From a virus: a stretch of DNA of 20,028 nt. The notes beneath the pieces were generated by a model. The model was not told the DNA's origin, ran no database searches, and was given only the letters and a program-made list of their open reading frames with translations. The DNA is taken from IMG/VR virus record IMGVR_UViG_3300002835_008089, positions 1-20,028 of that record; one strand, written 5' to 3'. The position numbers and the translations under genes were made by a program. Shown piece after piece: positions 7,476 to 14,648 of this stretch (the stretch's first letter is position 1; each line of letters opens with the position of its first letter).

Positions 7476-8285
7476 TTAATTGGTTTCATTTTTAACAGGG
7501 ACTAACCAATGCCTGCACCTATACCCACCTAAATAGTAGAATATGGTTTGAGCATTTGTACCTGGCATCCTCCCCCTCCAATCGGGAAGGTCAGCCCATG
7601 CTTGTATCTGATAGTCGGTATAAGTGTTCCCATTACGCTCAACACAAAACGGCCTTGAATCAGCAATAAGACCGCCCTCGTATCTAAAATTATCATACCC
7701 AAGTGCAGTGTATATCATCATAGCGTAAGAACGAACTACTGATGAAAACATAATATCCGCCTTAGTATTCAGTAGAGATGATACTAAGCCAAGTTTAGAC
7801 TGATTTCCGACTATAAGCTCTTCCAAGGAATCTTCTATCAATGTTTTTGAAGCCCCCGCAACCAATAAAAACGCGAAGGCGTTTAGTATCTCTGAAGAAA
7901 TTTCAACGGAAACATCCCCCAAAGACTCTAAAATAGTTTCTTCAATAGAAGATTGCCCATCGTTTATCTCTTCTATTGTGGCCTTAGATATAGAACGGGT
8001 ATTCAGAGAGCTGTCAATGAACCCCTTCATAAACTCAATCCTCTCCATAAGGAAAGTTGTGGACTCAGATAGACCAGCACTATCTACTAACTCTCTTATC
8101 TTTGAGCGTAGCGTAGCCAACTTAGCGAAGTTCTCCTCCGATTGGTCTATATCCCCATCCGTATAGGAGAATGTCGATAGAAGAACTAATATCGACTCAA
8201 AAAGATTGCTCTCTGTTTGCTCATTCTGAGCCGCTATCTCCTTCGGGAGGGAGTCCAGCTCTTGAATTATTCTTTCGTAGTCCAT
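7476..8285 (-). CDS. MuF-like minor head protein (phage head morphogenesis family)
   Basis: The N-terminal ~200 residues are helical and acidic with little identity to anything I recognise. The C-terminus carries the family signature: ADSRPFC (Cys214), a polar segment, WADLPDWRGRMPGTN (~231-244), then GGYRCRHWLVPV with Cys257 and His259. This D-S-R-x-F-C, W-x-G and C-R-H pattern is typical of the MuF/SPP1 gp7-like proteins bound to the portal in Bacteroidota phages. It probably joins a few copies to the portal and may be ejected or help assembly. The start overlaps the portal 3' end by 65 bases in another frame, which is long; no other Met occurs before about residue 80, so the true start could be a downstream non-ATG codon. 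It is followed by the small acidic gene. Confidence 0.85.
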   Translation of the reverse strand: MDYERIIQELDSLPKEIAAQNEQTESNLFESILVLLSTFSYTDGDIDQSEENFAKLATLRSKIRELVDSAGLSESTTFLMERIEFMKGFIDSSLNTRSISKATIEEINDGQSSIEETILESLGDVSVEISSEILNAFAFLLVAGASKTLIEDSLEELIVGNQSKLGLVSSLLNTKADIMFSSVVRSYAMMIYTALGYDNFRYEGGLIADSRPFCVERNGNTYTDYQIQAWADLPDWRGRMPGTNAQTIFYYLGGYRCRHWLVPVKNETN

Positions 8286-10065
8286 TAGATGTGAATAAGT
8301 TTGGCAAAGTTAAGCCTTTTTCCTTTGGTACAAGTGATTTTGCCACATCTTCTATCTTTTTCTTTTGCTCTAAGTATTCTAAGTTTAAGAACCCCTCATC
8401 CTCATAGACTAAATCACGGATGATAGACTCAACCTTAAAGTGCATAATAGCCTCCCACTTCTCAATAATGCCAGATGCAGATAGCATCATAACCTCCTTA
8501 GCATCCAAATTGAAGTAAGGGTCAACCTTAACGGATAGCTTCATAATGGCACTCTTAACCTCCTCAATAGGAAAGCGAGTGTCCAAATACTGCTGAGCCA
8601 ACATAGCCCTTGAAAACGAAGGTGCGTTCTTGATTTCGGTGGTCAGCTCTGCATCAGTCCTCATCTCAAAGTTCTGAGGGTAGCGCATAGCAGGCTGTTG
8701 CCAAGAGTCGCCATAACGCATCCTGCCAATCATATTGATAGCAAACTGAAAGTCAGAGAACACAACGCCCGAAAAACTCAACAGAAAGCTATACAACTCC
8801 TCCCTATCAATAGCCTTACCCGTAGCCGTTTCCCTGCCCGAAATCTTCTCATTGTTCATTACGTCAATGCTCAAAAGCTCGAAAGCCATCTGAATATTAG
8901 TAATGACCTGTTTGTTTAAGAAGTCAAGGATTTCGTGTTTTACGTCAATGAAGCCAGCAGGCGGTATCTGAATCTTGGTTTCAGTTTCGGTAGTAAACCT
9001 ATTCGGTGCTTGAACCTGATAGACGGATAGAGGACCAAACATCCTGCGTGTGCCCGTGCCTCCACAATTTGAACAAGCAATAGCAACCTTATCCTCAAAG
9101 CCCAATGCCTCTTCTACCTGTCCCGAACCATTACACTTGTCGCACTCATCTACATACTCCCACTTCTGCAAGAAGGCATGAGAGAACTTACTCATCTGCA
9201 AGGTCGAAAAGTCATTTACGGCCTGGTCTAATGCAGGGATAGCAGGGGTGTAAAACGAATGGTAGTAGTAATCACCATCCTCTTGAACCGAAATGCCGCC
9301 AAGTCTTACACAAGGCAAAACACCCATGTTGTGTCGGTAGTACAACTCAATATCGAAGGTGTAATCGCTCTTTTTACCTACCTGAGTGGCTATCAGAATC
9401 TCATTCTTATCGAAGATATAAAACACAAGGCCATCCTCAACCTCTTTCTTCTCCGAGCCTAAGTGAACCTTTGAACTGTGTTCCGCACGGATGATAGCAT
9501 ACTCCTCATCCTTCCACCCCCACACCTTCTTACTCTTGAAGCAATATGCCGTTGGCTTAACCTCAACAGTATCATTGAACGTTCCATCCTCAAAATATTC
9601 CAAGCCTACGGGCATAATGCCCAACACAGCGTTGGGGTCGGTAAGCGTAACGAAGGTTACTATCTGCTGAAAGTAGGTTTCAATACTGCCAAAGCGAGGG
9701 TATTCCTCATTGAAGTAACGCTCCTGCTCAATATTTCCGAAGCGTATTTCATAGTTCTGCCTGTTCCAAACCCTACCAGCAACGTTTACCGCCTTGTGGA
9801 AGTACGGAACAGTAATCGGCCTATAAATCTGCTTACGATAGTTGAACTCGTGCGGAAGCTCATTAGGGGCTTTCTCTTTGAGTAGCTTTTCGGGGAAGGC
9901 ATCATAGTCCGAATGTACCTTTAGGCGAGCAGCCATATCGACACAAGCCCGATATGTTGGGTAAAAGTCAGGCACATAGAACTTGTCCGAGCGTTTCTTA
10001 ACCTCGTAAATAGCATACTCCTTCGAGATATGGGCTAACAGCTCGGTAGCCTTTTCGAGGGTCAT
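8221..10065 (-). CDS. Portal protein with an inserted Cys4 zinc-ribbon-like motif
   Basis: This is the 614-aa dodecameric ring at the DNA-packaging vertex. Characteristic portal parts are the N-terminal wing (ITVPYFHKAVNVAGRVWNRQ, about 84-103), a long beta/alpha middle, and the stem-region signature ISGRETATGKAIDREELYSF (about 409-428), a hallmark of Bacteroidota-phage portals. Between about residues 305 and 337 lies an insert with two C-x-x-C-x-G-x-G knuckles (Cys308, Cys311, Cys331, Cys334; CDKCNGSG and CSNCGGTG). This is a DnaJ-like zinc-binding arrangement. The leader of about 50 bases contains a purine-rich stretch (AGAGGAAGAAGAGGGGG) seven bases before the ATG, the only Shine-Dalgarno-like site I see here. 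The 3' end overlaps the MuF-like gene. No terminase gene is seen upstream; a glycan cassette takes that place. Confidence 0.92.
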   Translation of the reverse strand: MTLEKATELLAHISKEYAIYEVKKRSDKFYVPDFYPTYRACVDMAARLKVHSDYDAFPEKLLKEKAPNELPHEFNYRKQIYRPITVPYFHKAVNVAGRVWNRQNYEIRFGNIEQERYFNEEYPRFGSIETYFQQIVTFVTLTDPNAVLGIMPVGLEYFEDGTFNDTVEVKPTAYCFKSKKVWGWKDEEYAIIRAEHSSKVHLGSEKKEVEDGLVFYIFDKNEILIATQVGKKSDYTFDIELYYRHNMGVLPCVRLGGISVQEDGDYYYHSFYTPAIPALDQAVNDFSTLQMSKFSHAFLQKWEYVDECDKCNGSGQVEEALGFEDKVAIACSNCGGTGTRRMFGPLSVYQVQAPNRFTTETETKIQIPPAGFIDVKHEILDFLNKQVITNIQMAFELLSIDVMNNEKISGRETATGKAIDREELYSFLLSFSGVVFSDFQFAINMIGRMRYGDSWQQPAMRYPQNFEMRTDAELTTEIKNAPSFSRAMLAQQYLDTRFPIEEVKSAIMKLSVKVDPYFNLDAKEVMMLSASGIIEKWEAIMHFKVESIIRDLVYEDEGFLNLEYLEQKKKIEDVAKSLVPKEKGLTLPNLFTSNGLRKNNSRAGLPPEGDSGSE

Positions 10066-10119
10066 TTACTACCCCCTCTTCTTCCTCTACACTTGCACAT
10101 AGTAATAAGGTTTATCGTA

Positions 10120-10127
10120 CAAAGGTA
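10120..10127 (-). promoter_or_regulatory. Bacteroidota-type -7 box TACCTTTG upstream of the portal gene
   Basis: TACCTTTG matches TAnnTTTG exactly on the minus strand and lies between the end of the glycan cassette and the portal. It would give a leader of about 50 bases. A TTTG -33 element is not present at the usual spacing, so strength is uncertain or a phage activator may be needed. There is no hairpin terminator between the cassette and this box, so read-through from the cassette is likely too. Confidence 0.5.
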
Positions 10128-10136
10128 ATACTTTCC

Positions 10137-10751
10137 TTAACTTTCCTTTGGAGTAACAAAACGGCAGTTGTAGAGCAATATGTCGGCATCCCACAATCCT
10201 AATATATTCCAATCATCGCCTAACAAATCGAGTATCCTCCTGCAAACAGGCTTTCCATTTGTATCTATCAGGTTGCCCCAACGAACAAAGATTAAGCTCG
10301 TATTAGAGGTATGGGGCAGGATGTTTTTGAGCAAGGTCAGCTCCGCATTGTACCAGTCAATCCATAATAGGTCGATGTAGGTGAATTGCTTATGCAGGAG
10401 ATAGCTATCAAGACTTCGGGTGGGCACTTCAACCATGTGCCTGTATGTAACGCTCGGAGGCATAGAGCCCTCATAAGTTGTCGTGGTGTTGTAGGCATAA
10501 CGCTCACCCTTTGTAGGCCTCCACATCGTCATCCTCGAATCCTTATCCGTAATAGCACAATAGTTCATCTGAACATTGGTGGGCAGGTTGGGTATGGGGC
10601 TTTCTGCCAGCGGCTCGAAGGCATGAACCTCTGAGCCAGGTATCTCGGCAAGCTTTCTCGTAACCGAGCCATCCCTTGCGTTTATTTCGATTATCAGGCT
10701 TTCCTCAACGGACTCTAAGCACTCTTTAATGTACTCAATGGGCTGTTTCAA
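10137..10751 (-). CDS. FkbM-like protein with altered methyltransferase motifs (204 aa)
   Basis: The layout follows FkbM-family SAM-dependent O-methyltransferases. It has a first strand-loop (LIIEINARDGS, 19-29), an acidic turn (HAFEPL, 43-48), the conserved VPTRSLDSYL (109-118), and a strand-helix LLWIDWYNAEL (128-138). Key positions differ from the family. D-x-G-A-x-x-G has become E-x-N-A-x-x-G, in fact EINARDG. The usual I-K-x-D-V-E-G-x-E is I-D-W-Y-N-A-E, losing Lys, Glu and Gly. It may be a catalytically weak or non-catalytic relative, or have another substrate. It is the last gene of the glycan cassette, starting four bases after the GT10 stop. It is shorter than many FkbM proteins (~220-280 aa). 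The reading frame is intact, so it is not a simple pseudogene. Confidence 0.7.
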   Translation of the reverse strand: MKQPIEYIKECLESVEESLIIEINARDGSVTRKLAEIPGSEVHAFEPLAESPIPNLPTNVQMNYCAITDKDSRMTMWRPTKGERYAYNTTTTYEGSMPPSVTYRHMVEVPTRSLDSYLLHKQFTYIDLLWIDWYNAELTLLKNILPHTSNTSLIFVRWGNLIDTNGKPVCRRILDLLGDDWNILGLWDADILLYNCRFVTPKES

Positions 10752-10755
10752 GTTT

Positions 10756-11637
10756 TTATGGTTTAATGGTTTGTTTTATTTTCTCGTAAATATTGCACTT
10801 AGTAATATATTTTTTCTTCCAAGCTTTTATCGGCTGAATAAAGTCATCATAGTTAGTGGACTGCAAGATATGCTCTATCTCCTTTACGGCATACTTAGAG
10901 TTCCTGAAATTCTCTAATGGAATAGCAAAAGGTATGTGATTAGCAATATTTTTAGACCCTACATAAATGGGGATACAAGAGCATAAGGCCGCATCAATAG
11001 CCTTCTCGGATATATAATCATCCCAAATGCCACTCTCAATGCACACCGAAAATTGAAACGGCAAAAGCCCCGTAGCCTTGTTGGATAACTCCCCCTTAAC
11101 GCCCTTGAAGTTTAAGCCCCTGCCATAGACCGAACACCACCCTGTTTGGGCAAGCTCACGAGCCAAGCGTATGCGGTATTCGTAAAAGCCTCCCGATATG
11201 TTGGAAGTTATCATGCTTATCCGTGCTGTCTTTTTTGGGGCGGGCATAAACTCCTCGAGTTCCCCCTCGAGGTGATAAAACATCCCCATCGGGAAGCCCA
11301 CAAGATTGCCCTCTATGCCGTATGCATAAGGCTCTGCACAAGTGTAAACAACCGAACAATATGAGCCGATATTCCTGTCAAAGAAGTTGTGGTCAGGAGG
11401 CTCTTGAATAAAGCCAATCACCCTTTCTTTGGGCACTTTAATATCGAAGTCCCCCTTTGAATTAAAAACCACAAGCCATTCGTAAGAGTCGTCAACAACG
11501 AACTCTACATTGTCCTTGAAGTGTTTTGCCGTCATAAATTGGTCAATAATCCTGTCGTGGATAGAGAAACTATCCGAATAGTTGGATACTGCCCTTATTT
11601 TTATTGAGTGGGTCAATGGATTTACTTTGGCAGACAA
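10756..11637 (-). CDS. GT10-family glycosyltransferase, alpha-fucosyltransferase-like (293 aa)
   Basis: Predicted to transfer a sugar, probably fucose from GDP-fucose, to a glycan acceptor. The C-terminal donor-binding signature of GT10 is visible from about 196 to 224: FSVCIES (Glu201), WDDYISEKAIDAAL (Asp207-Tyr208, Glu211-Lys212), then CIPIYVGSKNI. This matches the family pattern F-x-x-x-x-E-N-S, D-Y-x-T/S-E-K, A-x-x-x-x-x-x-P-x-Y-x-G. The N-terminal half holds an acceptor-side Rossmann-like region (ERVIGFIQEPPDHNFF, about 72-87). No signal peptide or membrane segment is seen, so it should be cytosolic. The ATG overlaps the stop of the upstream FkbM gene by 16 bases. The codons for Leu-Glu-Gly-Glu-Leu-Glu at 11253-11272 form a short inverted repeat. 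Fucose specificity is inferred; other GT10 members use related donors. Confidence 0.83.
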   Translation of the reverse strand: MSAKVNPLTHSIKIRAVSNYSDSFSIHDRIIDQFMTAKHFKDNVEFVVDDSYEWLVVFNSKGDFDIKVPKERVIGFIQEPPDHNFFDRNIGSYCSVVYTCAEPYAYGIEGNLVGFPMGMFYHLEGELEEFMPAPKKTARISMITSNISGGFYEYRIRLARELAQTGWCSVYGRGLNFKGVKGELSNKATGLLPFQFSVCIESGIWDDYISEKAIDAALCSCIPIYVGSKNIANHIPFAIPLENFRNSKYAVKEIEHILQSTNYDDFIQPIKAWKKKYITKCNIYEKIKQTIKP

Positions 11638-12293
11638 AGAATGTCGAGTTGTTTGCCCGATAAACCTTGCCCTTTGTAAACATTTCTATAATAATATTGA
11701 TTGTTTTTAAGCCAACCGAAAACATCTTCATCCGTAACCCCCTGCCTTATAAGTGCCCCGCGGTTAATTTCTAAAAGCATAGTTGGCCTGAACATTGAAA
11801 TTGTTTTTTGCGCGCCAATCAATGCCCTTAACTCCATCCCCTCGCAATCCATTTTAATAAAATGGCACTCATTAAGTTTTAATGAGTCCAAGTCTATGCA
11901 CTTAATCTCATCACCCTCAATAGCATGACTTGCGCCTACGTTAGGGTCTAAAGCAATGCCTATTGTATGGCTGCTATCACTTGCCCCGTAGTTTAGGCAA
12001 AAAACCTGAGCGTGCTTAGTCATATTGTATTTTAAACACTCAAATGCAGGTGGGTTTGGCTCAAATGCATAAACTTTACCTGAGCTACCCACACGGTTAG
12101 CATAATATTCCGTGTGGTCGCCAATGTAAGCCCCAATATCAACAACGGTAAACCCACTTTGAATATGCCCATTTAATAACGGGAGCATATTTTGGTCGTG
12201 GTCTAACCTGCCCGACTGCTTCACCCATTTGCTTATGTGGGTGTCATTTTCAATGACAGCAACAGAGCCCATTTTTAGTCTTAATATTTTCAT
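11622..12293 (-). CDS. FkbM-family SAM-dependent methyltransferase (223 aa)
   Basis: A methyltransferase probably acting on a sugar hydroxyl. The SAM-binding motif I is intact: VVDIGAYIGDHT (Asp52, Gly54, Gly58). It is followed by the acidic loop VYAFEPNPPAFECL (Glu78-Pro79) and the FkbM hallmark FIKMDCEGMELRAL (Lys147, Asp149, Glu151, Gly152, Glu154). RPTMLLEINR (~170-179) gives the usual late strand. The length is normal for the family. The start overlaps the stop of the preceding glycosyltransferase by four bases, and the stop lies inside the GT10 gene. In context it probably O-methylates a sugar added by the adjacent transferases, which would cap or diversify the glycan. Contrast the second FkbM-like gene of the cassette, whose corresponding residues are changed. 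Confidence 0.87.
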   Translation of the reverse strand: MKILRLKMGSVAVIENDTHISKWVKQSGRLDHDQNMLPLLNGHIQSGFTVVDIGAYIGDHTEYYANRVGSSGKVYAFEPNPPAFECLKYNMTKHAQVFCLNYGASDSSHTIGIALDPNVGASHAIEGDEIKCIDLDSLKLNECHFIKMDCEGMELRALIGAQKTISMFRPTMLLEINRGALIRQGVTDEDVFGWLKNNQYYYRNVYKGQGLSGKQLDILCLPK

Positions 12294-12982
12294 CCTATGT
12301 ATTGTTTTATTTGCTCTAAGTCCTTTGAGTCAAGGCCAGACCAACTCCAAAATTGATGAACCTTATTTTTAGGCAACTCAACAGTGTCCGTATCGATAAA
12401 CTTATATCTATCGCACTCAAATTTCTCAGCGTAAGCACCTATTGCATTAAATTCGCTAAAAGACCTATATGGCTGTGAGTTTAAGTATCGTTTAAGTGTG
12501 ATGCCGTGCTTATCCTCAATCCATTTAGATGAGGCCGCAATAGTATCGGTAAAATAAACGAGAGGCATCCTTCTCATATACTCCCACTCAACGCTAAATC
12601 CAACGGCCTTTTCTGTAATTGGCTTCCACGGAGTTTCAATAGAATTGTATGATGTTTTATAGACTATCGGCCTCCCATTGAAAAACCACTCGGATACATC
12701 GACAGGCTCACAAGCAATAACATCGCTATCCCAAAAAACAATAGCATCAGCATCGGTGTATAGGTTGGCAGTCATTTTGGTGAGCTGCTGCCCTAAATAC
12801 CCATCTTTCAAATCCTTAACCTGAATCACTTTTTCAACAGAACACCCAGATAAAAGACTCGCATTTGGGATTGTTATAACTATGTTTCTGTACCCAGTTA
12901 CATGAAGATGAATTGATTTTAAGGCATATTTCAGCCATTCTAAATCTTTTTCATAAGTTCTTATGAAAATATCTACGTTCAT
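12290..12982 (-). CDS. GT-A-like glycosyltransferase, DUF6492-like (230 aa)
   Basis: The protein begins with a nucleotide-sugar-type first strand (MNVDIFIRTYEKDLEWLKYA) and contains an acceptor/donor segment GYLGQQLTKMTANLYTDADA (61-80). The metal-binding Asp-x-Asp-type motif FWDSDVIA (Asp85-Ser-Asp87) follows. Later segments AVGFSVEWEYMRRMPLVYF and SFSEFNAIGAYAEKF fit the middle and C-terminal parts of DUF6492-type transferases, whose hallmark is the Q-Q-x-x-K, D-S-D and E-F/Y arrangement. There is no membrane segment, so it is a cytosolic enzyme. ATGA overlaps join it to both the upstream and downstream genes. Donor and acceptor cannot be told from sequence. Confidence 0.8.
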   Translation of the reverse strand: MNVDIFIRTYEKDLEWLKYALKSIHLHVTGYRNIVITIPNASLLSGCSVEKVIQVKDLKDGYLGQQLTKMTANLYTDADAIVFWDSDVIACEPVDVSEWFFNGRPIVYKTSYNSIETPWKPITEKAVGFSVEWEYMRRMPLVYFTDTIAASSKWIEDKHGITLKRYLNSQPYRSFSEFNAIGAYAEKFECDRYKFIDTDTVELPKNKVHQFWSWSGLDSKDLEQIKQYIG

Positions 12983-13707
12983 TTTAGATTTTGTCTTATT
13001 GTGTTATAAACTTGTCTTGTTAATTGCTGAGGAGCTGTCGGTCTATAATGCCTTGAAGTAGATATGCTGCTGTTAAATTGCTCCATCCATCTAAAATATT
13101 CAGTCATTCTTACCCAATCATAGTTGTCATATTGAGTGTCGTGTACTTGGTGGAAAAACAACGGCTCACGAACCTCTATTACAGAAACCTGATGCTTTAT
13201 AAATCTATACGGAATCCAATAATCCCACCAAGTCTGCCCCATACAAAACATAGACTGCGGAATCAAATGGTAATTCATGGAGTTTATAATGAACACATCA
13301 AACCCCAGTAAATATCTATTCCAATTAGTGAACGTTCCATCGTGTTCCTCTCTATTTGAAATTACAAGACCATTAACAGCCCAATCCCAATATTTATCAA
13401 AATCATTGGATTCATCTCGAAGAACTATATCCGAGTTAATGAGCATGACCTGTTCTAAGCTATGTTCTTTTGCATAGTCTATGAAGGCAGAAATAGGAAC
13501 GTAGGGAGCTTTAAATACGCCCTCCATAGTTCGATAGCAGGGAATAAATTCAACGTCAGGAAAGGCTTCTTTTAGAGTTAAAATCTCACTCGGGCAGTTG
13601 AACGATATAACCTTAAACCCTGCGTCAGCCCAAGACTTAGTGGCCATCGGCTGAACGTGTCCCATAATGTGCTTAGGGCTTATAGATGTTAGTGCATACT
13701 TATTCAT
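12979..13707 (-). CDS. Putative GT-A-like glycosyltransferase (242 aa)
   Basis: The segment LEQVMLINSDIVL (Asn91-Ser-Asp93) looks like the metal-binding D/N-x-D loop of GT-A transferases. It is followed by RYLLGFDVFIINSM (about 123-136), an aromatic GQTWWDYWIPYRFIK, and FFHQVHDTQYDN. The W-D-x-W and H-Q-x-H-D combination occurs in a group of GT-A-like proteins associated with surface-glycan loci. The first residue of the usual D-x-D is Asn here, so the metal site may be atypical. The ends overlap both neighbours by four bases (ATGA), so it is firmly within the operon. Family assignment is by motif pattern only; no substrate can be assigned. Confidence 0.7.
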   Translation of the reverse strand: MNKYALTSISPKHIMGHVQPMATKSWADAGFKVISFNCPSEILTLKEAFPDVEFIPCYRTMEGVFKAPYVPISAFIDYAKEHSLEQVMLINSDIVLRDESNDFDKYWDWAVNGLVISNREEHDGTFTNWNRYLLGFDVFIINSMNYHLIPQSMFCMGQTWWDYWIPYRFIKHQVSVIEVREPLFFHQVHDTQYDNYDWVRMTEYFRWMEQFNSSISTSRHYRPTAPQQLTRQVYNTIRQNLK

Positions 13708-14585
13708 TGAGCGTTTTTTGGCGGCCTGCCCTCTTGTAACTTAGCGTTAGATGCGTGTTTGGCGGAATGTATCTTATGCCACTTATACTCGTGGTTCAGC
13801 CCCATATCCTTGTGATATTCATAGAGAAGCTGGTCGCAGTTTTCCCATATTGACCTACTCAGATACCCTGCCCCGCCAAAGAGAGAAATAAAATGGCAGT
13901 CTGCCGCTTCACTCATCATATCACTAATATTCTTATGGTGTTGGCCAAAGAATTTTACAGGGTCAAAGCCTCCATCTGGATTTACGTTAAGCTGAACGCA
14001 GGCTACATTAAGAGCAAGTTCATCGGGATATGTTCTGCCCCACTTCATAGATAGCTTATTGAGGGGGACTCCGTTCAGAGCATTTTCCCTTGCCTGAGCA
14101 TAAAAATGGCTTAACTGCTTCCCCTTCTTCAATATAAGGAAAGATGAGTTTATCGTTGGGATTTCTGCGTTTTTAGGCATCTCGTGGTAATGCCAAATGG
14201 TTTCTTTTGTAGCCCACCAATGGTTAGAAATGAGCGCATAGAAATACCCTGGTGAATTTTGAGCTTTTAGTATGATGTCATCAAATGGCTTAATGCAAAT
14301 CCCATCTACATCGAGGTATATGTTCACATTGTGTACTAAATACCTGTCTATGTTTAGCTTAGCCATTCCTGGGCTAAACGAGCCATTTTGATATAAATCC
14401 CTTTCATCAATCGGTGTTCTTATACTGAAAACCCAAGACTTGTAATCGGGGAGGCTGTACTTATCATCGTGAATGAGATGAATCGGAATGTCGTTGTTAA
14501 ACCTTCGGATAGATAAGGCCATATTATAGGCCATCTGATAGTATTCCTTCTTACCGAAGGCCATAAGAACGATTGCTGTACTCAT
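13704..14585 (-). CDS. GT-A-like glycosyltransferase, first gene of the glycan cassette (293 aa)
   Basis: A nucleotide-sugar transferase with the opening strand STAIVLMAFGKKEYYQMAYN and helix, the IHLIHDD strand, then FSPGMAKLNIDRYLV and the metal-binding NIYLDVDGICIKPFDD (Asp92-Val-Asp94). Later WATKETIWHYHEMPKNAEIP and RTYPDELALNVAC correspond to the acceptor side of GT8/GT-A-like folds. I choose the ATG at 14585. An upstream in-frame ATG at 14639 would add 18 residues read through the terminator hairpin and -7 box, which makes it unlikely. The basic, Ala/Asn/Lys-rich C-terminus (HSAKHASNAKLQEGRPPKNA) may be disordered. The stop overlaps the next start (ATGA). It probably acts early in glycan assembly, but gene order is not proof. 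Confidence 0.8.
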   Translation of the reverse strand: MSTAIVLMAFGKKEYYQMAYNMALSIRRFNNDIPIHLIHDDKYSLPDYKSWVFSIRTPIDERDLYQNGSFSPGMAKLNIDRYLVHNVNIYLDVDGICIKPFDDIILKAQNSPGYFYALISNHWWATKETIWHYHEMPKNAEIPTINSSFLILKKGKQLSHFYAQARENALNGVPLNKLSMKWGRTYPDELALNVACVQLNVNPDGGFDPVKFFGQHHKNISDMMSEAADCHFISLFGGAGYLSRSIWENCDQLLYEYHKDMGLNHEYKWHKIHSAKHASNAKLQEGRPPKNAQ

Positions 14586-14590
14586 AGGGA

Positions 14591-14598
14591 CAAAAGTA
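14591..14598 (-). promoter_or_regulatory. Bacteroidota-type -7 box TACTTTTG at the head of the glycan cassette
   Basis: TACTTTTG matches TAnnTTTG exactly. Five bases (TCCCT) separate it from the ATG at 14585, so the cassette mRNA may begin at or next to its start codon. The U-tract of the preceding terminator lies immediately upstream and no TTTG -33 element is visible. Confidence 0.5.
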
Positions 14599-14601
14599 AA
14601 C

Positions 14602-14628
14602 AAAAAGAGCCGCCATAAGGCAGCTCTT
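14602..14628 (-). terminator. Intrinsic terminator after the 195-aa virion gene
   Basis: On the minus strand arm AAGAGCTGCC, loop TTAT and arm GGCGGCTCTT form a ten-pair stem with one U-G wobble. Further U residues follow directly (five in all, then G). It lies about 20 bases after the stop at 14649 and separates the tail genes from the glycan cassette. The same design ends the capsid gene. Confidence 0.88.
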
Positions 14629-14648
14629 AATGTTACCAAACTCTAAGA

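Noticed and set aside
9478-9885. Plus-strand open frame of 135 codons antisense to the portal gene
   Set aside because: The portal is firmly identified on the other strand. This frame is a shadow with no recognisable motif or promoter.
11253-11272. Inverted repeat CCTCGAG with a six-base loop and CTCGAGG inside the GT10 gene
   Set aside because: It is explained by a Leu-Glu repeat in the protein using the same codons. No U-tract or boundary is nearby.
14586-14639. Upstream ATG at 14639 extending the first glycosyltransferase by 18 residues
   Set aside because: The extension would be encoded by the terminator stem and -7 box, and the typical first strand of the enzyme begins at the later Met (14585).
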